Positions 46,713 to 49,827 of a stretch of DNA of 49,827 nt are shown piece after piece. The position numbers and the translations under genes were made by a program. Under the pieces are notes generated by a model. The model was not told where the DNA came from, searched no databases, and worked only from the letters and a program-made list of their open reading frames with translations. Source of the DNA: an uncultured Lachnospiraceae bacterium (GTDB lineage Bacteria > Bacillota > Clostridia > Lachnospirales > Lachnospiraceae); NCBI GenBank assembly GCA_947627365.1, contig CANQVT010000015.1:1-49827 (forward strand). Reading direction: 5' to 3'. Position 1 is the first letter of the stretch; each line of letters begins with the position of its first letter.

Positions 46713-47633
46713 TCACAGCATCTGCTTTACCTGCGCCAGATCCTCCGGCGTCTCCACGGAAATCGTCCGCGCCGTGCGGTCGATCTTTTTCAGGAAACCA
46801 CACAGGGTCTTTCCCGGTCCGATCTCGATAAACGTATCCGCACCTTCAGCAATCAGATATTCCATGCTCTGCCTCCATAACACGGAGGAGCATACCTGCC
46901 GGGCCAGAAGTCCCTTTATCTGTTCCGAATCGCTCTCCGCTCGAGCCGTCACGTTCGATACAAAGGTCAGCTCCGGCGTTTTCAGCGGAACCTGCTTCAG
47001 AACCCCTTTCAGCTTTTCCCCTGCTTCTTTCAGCATGGGAGAATGGAACGGGCCGCTCACCTTCAGCGGAACCACGCGGGCCGCGCCCGCTTCCAGCAGC
47101 TTCTGCGCCGCCGCTTTCACCGCCTCCGTCTCACCGGAGATTACCTTCTGACCCGGACAGTTATCGTTTGCGACCGCGACGATCCCGGAGACGCTTTCGC
47201 AGATCTCCTCCACGGGAAGCGGTCTGCGACTCAGCACAGCGGCCATCATTCCCTGTCCCTCCGGGACAGCCTCCTGCATATAGGTTCCTCTTTTGCACAC
47301 CGTGCGCAGCGCGTCTTCAAATCCAAAAGTGCCTGCCGCCGTCAGCGCACAGTATTCACCCAGGCTCAGCCCCGCCGCGGCCTCCGCCTGTATCCCTTCG
47401 CCGCGCACCGCCGCCAGGATCGCACAGCACGCCGTCAGAAGCGCGGGCTGCGTGTACCTCGTCTCATTCAAGCGGGAATTCCGGGTAAAACAAAGCTCTT
47501 CCATGGAATATCCGCTCAGCTTTGACGCCTTTTCAAACACCACACGGCTGACCTCATACGAATCGTAAAATTTCTGTGCCATGCCGGCATATTGCGCTCC
47601 CTGGCCAGGAAACAAAAACACTGTTTTACTCAT
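46713..47633 (-). CDS. fabD: Malonyl-CoA:ACP transacylase
   Basis: Transfers malonyl from CoA to ACP. The 306-residue product starts MSKTVFLFPGQGAQYAGMAQKFY and has the nucleophile Ser in GLSLGEYCALTAAG, CKRGTYMQEAVPEGQGMM, and the catalytic His in VSGPFHSPMLKEAG, ending ETPEDLAQVKQML. Start follows AGGAGAATGTT. It follows fabK by 12 bases; fabG follows after about 120 bases. Confidence 0.98.
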   Translation of the reverse strand: MSKTVFLFPGQGAQYAGMAQKFYDSYEVSRVVFEKASKLSGYSMEELCFTRNSRLNETRYTQPALLTACCAILAAVRGEGIQAEAAAGLSLGEYCALTAAGTFGFEDALRTVCKRGTYMQEAVPEGQGMMAAVLSRRPLPVEEICESVSGIVAVANDNCPGQKVISGETEAVKAAAQKLLEAGAARVVPLKVSGPFHSPMLKEAGEKLKGVLKQVPLKTPELTFVSNVTARAESDSEQIKGLLARQVCSSVLWRQSMEYLIAEGADTFIEIGPGKTLCGFLKKIDRTARTISVETPEDLAQVKQML

Positions 47634-47645
47634 AACATTCTCCTC

Positions 47646-48587
47646 TTACACGAACCGACCGGCATGGGATAGCAGCTCCTCCGCCTGCTGTGCGATCTCC
47701 TGAACCATTTCCCCGCAGGTCTGCTCTCTGGATACCAGACCCGCAATCTGTCCGGCCATCATGGAGCCATTCTTCGTATCGCCCTCCTGCACCGCGCGGC
47801 GCAGGGAACCGATCGTCATCTCCTCAAGCTCCTCGAAGCTGCAGCCTTCCTTTTCACGCTTCAGGTATTCCTTTGTCATCTGATTGCGCAGGGTGCGCAC
47901 CGGATGTCCGGTCGACCGGCCTGTCACAGCCGTACCGATATCCTTCGCCTTCAGCACGCTTTCCTTGTAATTCGGATGGATCACACATTCCTCCGCCACA
48001 AGAAAGCGCGTCCCCATCTGCACGCCGTCCGCGCCGAGCATCAGCGCCGCGGCAAGACCGCGCCCGTCCCCGATGCCGCCTGCCGCCACTACCGGTATCT
48101 GCACCGCATCCGCAACCTGAGGAACCAGCGCCATCGTCGTCGTCTCGCCGATATGTCCGCCGGATTCGCAGCCCTCTGCGATCACCGCGTCTGCCCCTGC
48201 GCGCTGCATCATCTTAGCCAGCGCCACGGACGCCACCACCGGAAGCACCTTAATCCCCGCTTCCTTCCACTGTGCCATATAGGGACCCGGATTTCCCGCG
48301 CCGGTCGTCACGACCGGAACCCTTTCCTCCGCTGCGATCGCCGCGACCTCCTCCGCGTACGGACTCAGCAGCATCACATTGACGCCAAAAGGCCGATCTG
48401 TCTTTTCTCTGGTTTTCCGGACCTCCGCTCTGACATAGTCCGCCGGCGCATTCGCCGCCGCGATGATCCCAAGCCCTCCGGCGTTCGACACCGCGGAGGC
48501 CAGGCTGCTCTCCGCCACCCAGGCCATCCCGCCCTGAATGATCGGATGCCGGACGCCGAGCAGCTCTGTCAACGCCGTCCTGATCAT
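47646..48587 (-). CDS. fabK: Enoyl-ACP reductase II (FMN-type FabK)
   Basis: FMN-dependent enoyl-ACP reductase of the NPD family that finishes each elongation cycle. The 313-residue product starts MIRTALTELLGVRHPIIQGGMAWVAESSLASAVSNAGGLGIIAA and has VVTTGAGNPGP, AEGCESGGHIGE, VPVVAAGGIGDGRGLAAALMLGADGVQMGTRF, the TIM-barrel flavin-binding signatures. It stands in for FabI, and FabK is known to resist triclosan. ATG overlaps the acpP stop by four bases (ATGA). Confidence 0.97.
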   Translation of the reverse strand: MIRTALTELLGVRHPIIQGGMAWVAESSLASAVSNAGGLGIIAAANAPADYVRAEVRKTREKTDRPFGVNVMLLSPYAEEVAAIAAEERVPVVTTGAGNPGPYMAQWKEAGIKVLPVVASVALAKMMQRAGADAVIAEGCESGGHIGETTTMALVPQVADAVQIPVVAAGGIGDGRGLAAALMLGADGVQMGTRFLVAEECVIHPNYKESVLKAKDIGTAVTGRSTGHPVRTLRNQMTKEYLKREKEGCSFEELEEMTIGSLRRAVQEGDTKNGSMMAGQIAGLVSREQTCGEMVQEIAQQAEELLSHAGRFV

Positions 48588-48817
48588 TCGTCGATCCCCT
48601 TTCCGGCCAGATAATTCACAACAGACTGAACCGTCGTCAGGTTCTCCAGCTCCTCCGCCGGAATCTCAATGTCGTACTCTTCCTCCAACGCACTCACAAG
48701 CTCAAACAGATCGAGGGAATCCGCGCCCAGATCCGCCTTAAAATCTGCCTCCGGAACCACCCGGCTTTCCTCCACATGCAACTGCTCCGCTACGATTGAA
48801 ACCAATTTCTCCAACAT
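48584..48817 (-). CDS. acpP: Acyl carrier protein
   Basis: Small acidic carrier for growing acyl chains. The 77-residue product starts MLEKLVSIVAEQLHVEESRVVPEADFKADLGADSLDLFELVSALEEEY; the Ser of ADSLDLFEL carries the phosphopantetheine arm. The gene begins the lipid operon and overlaps fabK by four bases. Start follows AAAAGAGGAGAAGGTT. Neither fabH nor a MarR-type fabT regulator precedes it in this window. Confidence 0.97.
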   Translation of the reverse strand: MLEKLVSIVAEQLHVEESRVVPEADFKADLGADSLDLFELVSALEEEYDIEIPAEELENLTTVQSVVNYLAGKGIDE

Positions 48818-48971
48818 AACCTTCTCCTCTTTTCCGCTAAAATGTATTTATGGCTAATATTCCTTCTGCAAAGTAAGGAATTACCCATCTGATTGACATG
48901 TTCCTCCGCTTTTCAGCTAATGGCATAAATAATGATGAAAAAAACTATCACACTGTCTTCATTATTCTCTG

Positions 48972-48992
48972 TTCAGCACACCGTGTGCTGAA
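48972..48992. promoter_or_regulatory. Perfect palindrome upstream of acpP
   Basis: A 21-base perfect inverted repeat (TTCAGCACA-CCG-TGTGCTGAA) lies about 155 bases before acpP and 40 bases past the TetR stop. It is not followed by a U tract in either orientation, so it is more likely an operator (TetR proteins often use such palindromes) than a terminator. No clear -35/-10 pair for acpP was identified in this region. Confidence 0.55.
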
Positions 48993-48999
48993 AATAGTT

Positions 49000-49024
49000 A
49001 AAACAAGGCGCCGCCCGGCGACGC
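49000..49024 (-). terminator. Probable terminator after the TetR gene
   Basis: On the minus strand a short GC-rich hairpin (CGTCGCC with GGGCGGCG) is followed by CCUUGUUUU, ten bases beyond the TetR stop. Stem is short but very GC-rich. Confidence 0.55.
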
Positions 49025-49033
49025 TGTTTGCAT

Positions 49034-49534
49034 TTATTTTATTTTCATTCCATCCAGAAATATGCCAAAGGCATAGCGGAAACCGCGCACGGCTTCCTCC
49101 TCAGGCAATTCCCTTGCGAGCGCATCCGCATTGTAGCCCCGGATAAAGCACCAGATGGCGTAGCTCATCGTTTCGGAATCCAGATCCGCTCTGGCAATGC
49201 CGCGGCTCTTGCCAAGTTCGATAAGCCCGCAGATCCGCTCCTGCCACCAGCGGTAATTCTCCTGCGACGTACTGTCCTGAGCAAAGACATACTGGTTCAT
49301 GCCGGACTTCAACTTATACGAGAGCGTCAGCGTTCCTGCGGCAATGTCCGTGATCTGCCCGAAAAAATCCCCCTCCGGATCAAAACGGTCCACAATGCTC
49401 TGGCGCATTCTGACAGCCATATCCCGATAGACGAGAGCAAGTACCTCCTCCACATTGTGAAAGCGGTTGTAAAAAACTCTGTTCGTCACATTCAGCGCCC
49501 GGATGATCTTCCGCACTGTGACGTCCCCTGCCCC
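49034..49534 (-). pseudogene. TetR-family regulator, 5' end lost at an element junction
   Basis: The frame reads GAGDVTVRKIIRALNVTNRVFYNRFHNVEEVLALVYRD, the last two helices of a TetR DNA-binding domain, followed by a ligand domain to residue ~160 ending FGIFLDGMKIK. An in-frame stop (complement of 49535-49537) directly precedes GAGD, and the first DNA-binding helix (about 25 residues) and start codon are absent. The first possible start is GTG at 49514-49516, inside the helix-turn-helix, with no good binding site. The loss coincides with the end of a recombinase-bearing element. The gene is upstream of acpP in the same direction, so it may have controlled fatty-acid synthesis (inference). 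Confidence 0.8.
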
Positions 49535-49620
49535 TTAGCTTGTGTAAGATAAAGAATCAATAGAAGTGTAAAAAATTTTGCCGTTCCCGTCCGGCGTTCC
49601 CCAGCGCCGGACAGGTCGGG
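49535..49620. mobile_element. End of an integrated element (attachment junction)
   Basis: Homology to TetR stops at about 49534 and the next coding sequence is the 3' end of a large serine recombinase at 49624. The bases between (AT-rich, with TGTGTAAGATAAAGAATC) are therefore the terminal non-coding part of a mobile element whose body lies beyond the window. Such recombinases are normally the last gene at one end of Tn4451/Tn5397/Tn1549-type elements. Exact boundary is uncertain by several bases. Confidence 0.65.
49589..49612 (-). terminator. Hairpin after the recombinase gene
   Basis: GTCCGGCG and CGCCGGAC form a perfect 8-base-pair stem 11 bases past the recombinase stop; a U-rich tract (AAAATTTTTT) follows about a dozen bases later. 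Probable transcription terminator. Confidence 0.5.
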
Positions 49621-49623
49621 CGG

Positions 49624-49827
49624 TCATTCGGGCAAGTCCACCTTGCCGACAAAAGAATAATAGATTTCGATTTCCTGCCTGCGGTTTTTGTTCTCGTCGT
49701 AGCTGCACTCATGCACAACGATCTTCTCCACAAACTCCCGCAGTAGGGTGGGGGTGAGTTCCTCGAAGCTGGTGTGCTTCCTCACGATACCCATAAACTT
49801 CTCGGCGTTCACCGTGGCTTCCTGCTC
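49624..49827 (-). CDS. Large serine recombinase, C-terminal fragment (runs off window)
   Basis: The visible 67 codons read into the window edge (EQEATVNAEKFMGIVRKHTSFEELTPTLLREFVEKIVVHE and ending IEIYYSFVGKVDLPE). This is the C-terminal DUF4368-type end of large serine recombinases (TndX/TnpX-like) found on conjugative elements of Clostridia. The catalytic N-terminal domain lies outside, so completeness cannot be judged. It would catalyse excision and integration of the element whose edge disrupts the TetR gene. Confidence 0.9.
   Translation of the reverse strand, partial: EQEATVNAEKFMGIVRKHTSFEELTPTLLREFVEKIVVHECSYDENKNRRQEIEIYYSFVGKVDLPE

Noticed and set aside
48972-48992. Terminator of the TetR gene at the acpP-side palindrome
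   Set aside because: No U tract follows in either direction; a better GC-rich hairpin with a U-rich tail lies closer to the TetR stop.

Overview
The window reads as chromosomal DNA of an anaerobic Gram-positive Clostridia member, most likely a Lachnospiraceae gut bacterium. The basis is the content and order of genes: rpsB-tsf, hrcA-grpE-dnaK-dnaJ under a CIRCE operator followed by prmA and rsmE, an acpP-fabK-fabD-fabG-fabF-accB-fabZ-accC-accD-accA lipid operon using FabK, strong AGGAGG-type ribosome binding sites and frequent GTG/TTG starts. Base composition is moderately GC-rich. No tRNA, rRNA or CRISPR array was seen. Nearly all genes lie on the minus strand.

Layout, left to right. 1-500: a DUF6075-like small protein of accessory type. 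0.8-2.8 kb: translation operon rpsB-tsf, with its own promoter, a structured leader and a terminator. 2.8-10 kb: an exporter operon of adaptor, ATPase, giant adaptor and permease, in which one adaptor carries an insert of roughly 900 residues in its hairpin and the other ends in an acidic Met/Asp repeat. 10.4-19.4 kb: glyA with a hairpin-rich leader, rsmE, a 0.4 kb inverted-repeat-bounded intergenic element, prmA, and the heat-shock operon. 19.6-31.4 kb: a membrane-anchored SGNH esterase, then GH29 and GH3 glycosidases, PepD, HemW, a Fic protein, CorA and an MFS drug exporter with a long structured leader. 31.6-34.8 kb: a metal-efflux module (P-type ATPase, separate HMA chaperone, divergent ArsR repressor) with overlapping promoters and an operator. 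34.9-38.9 kb: PAP2 phosphatase, a secreted VanX-like dipeptidase lacking an internal block, an ArsC/Spx-like protein and cardiolipin synthase. 39.2-40.5 kb: an SPFH membrane protein with a ribbon-helix-helix protein. 40.5-48.8 kb: the complete acetyl-CoA carboxylase plus fatty-acid elongation operon (no fabH here). 49.0-49.8 kb: a TetR gene that has lost its 5' end, abutting the 3' end of a large serine recombinase, evidently the edge of an integrated mobile element.

How the genes work together: the housekeeping blocks (translation, protein folding, one-carbon metabolism, fatty acid synthesis) are conventional and nearly canonical. The parts least explained by known systems are the exporter operon with its outsized adaptor, the inverted-repeat element between prmA and rsmE, the leader of the MFS gene, and the disruption of a TetR regulator located directly upstream of the fatty-acid operon by a recombinase-bearing element.
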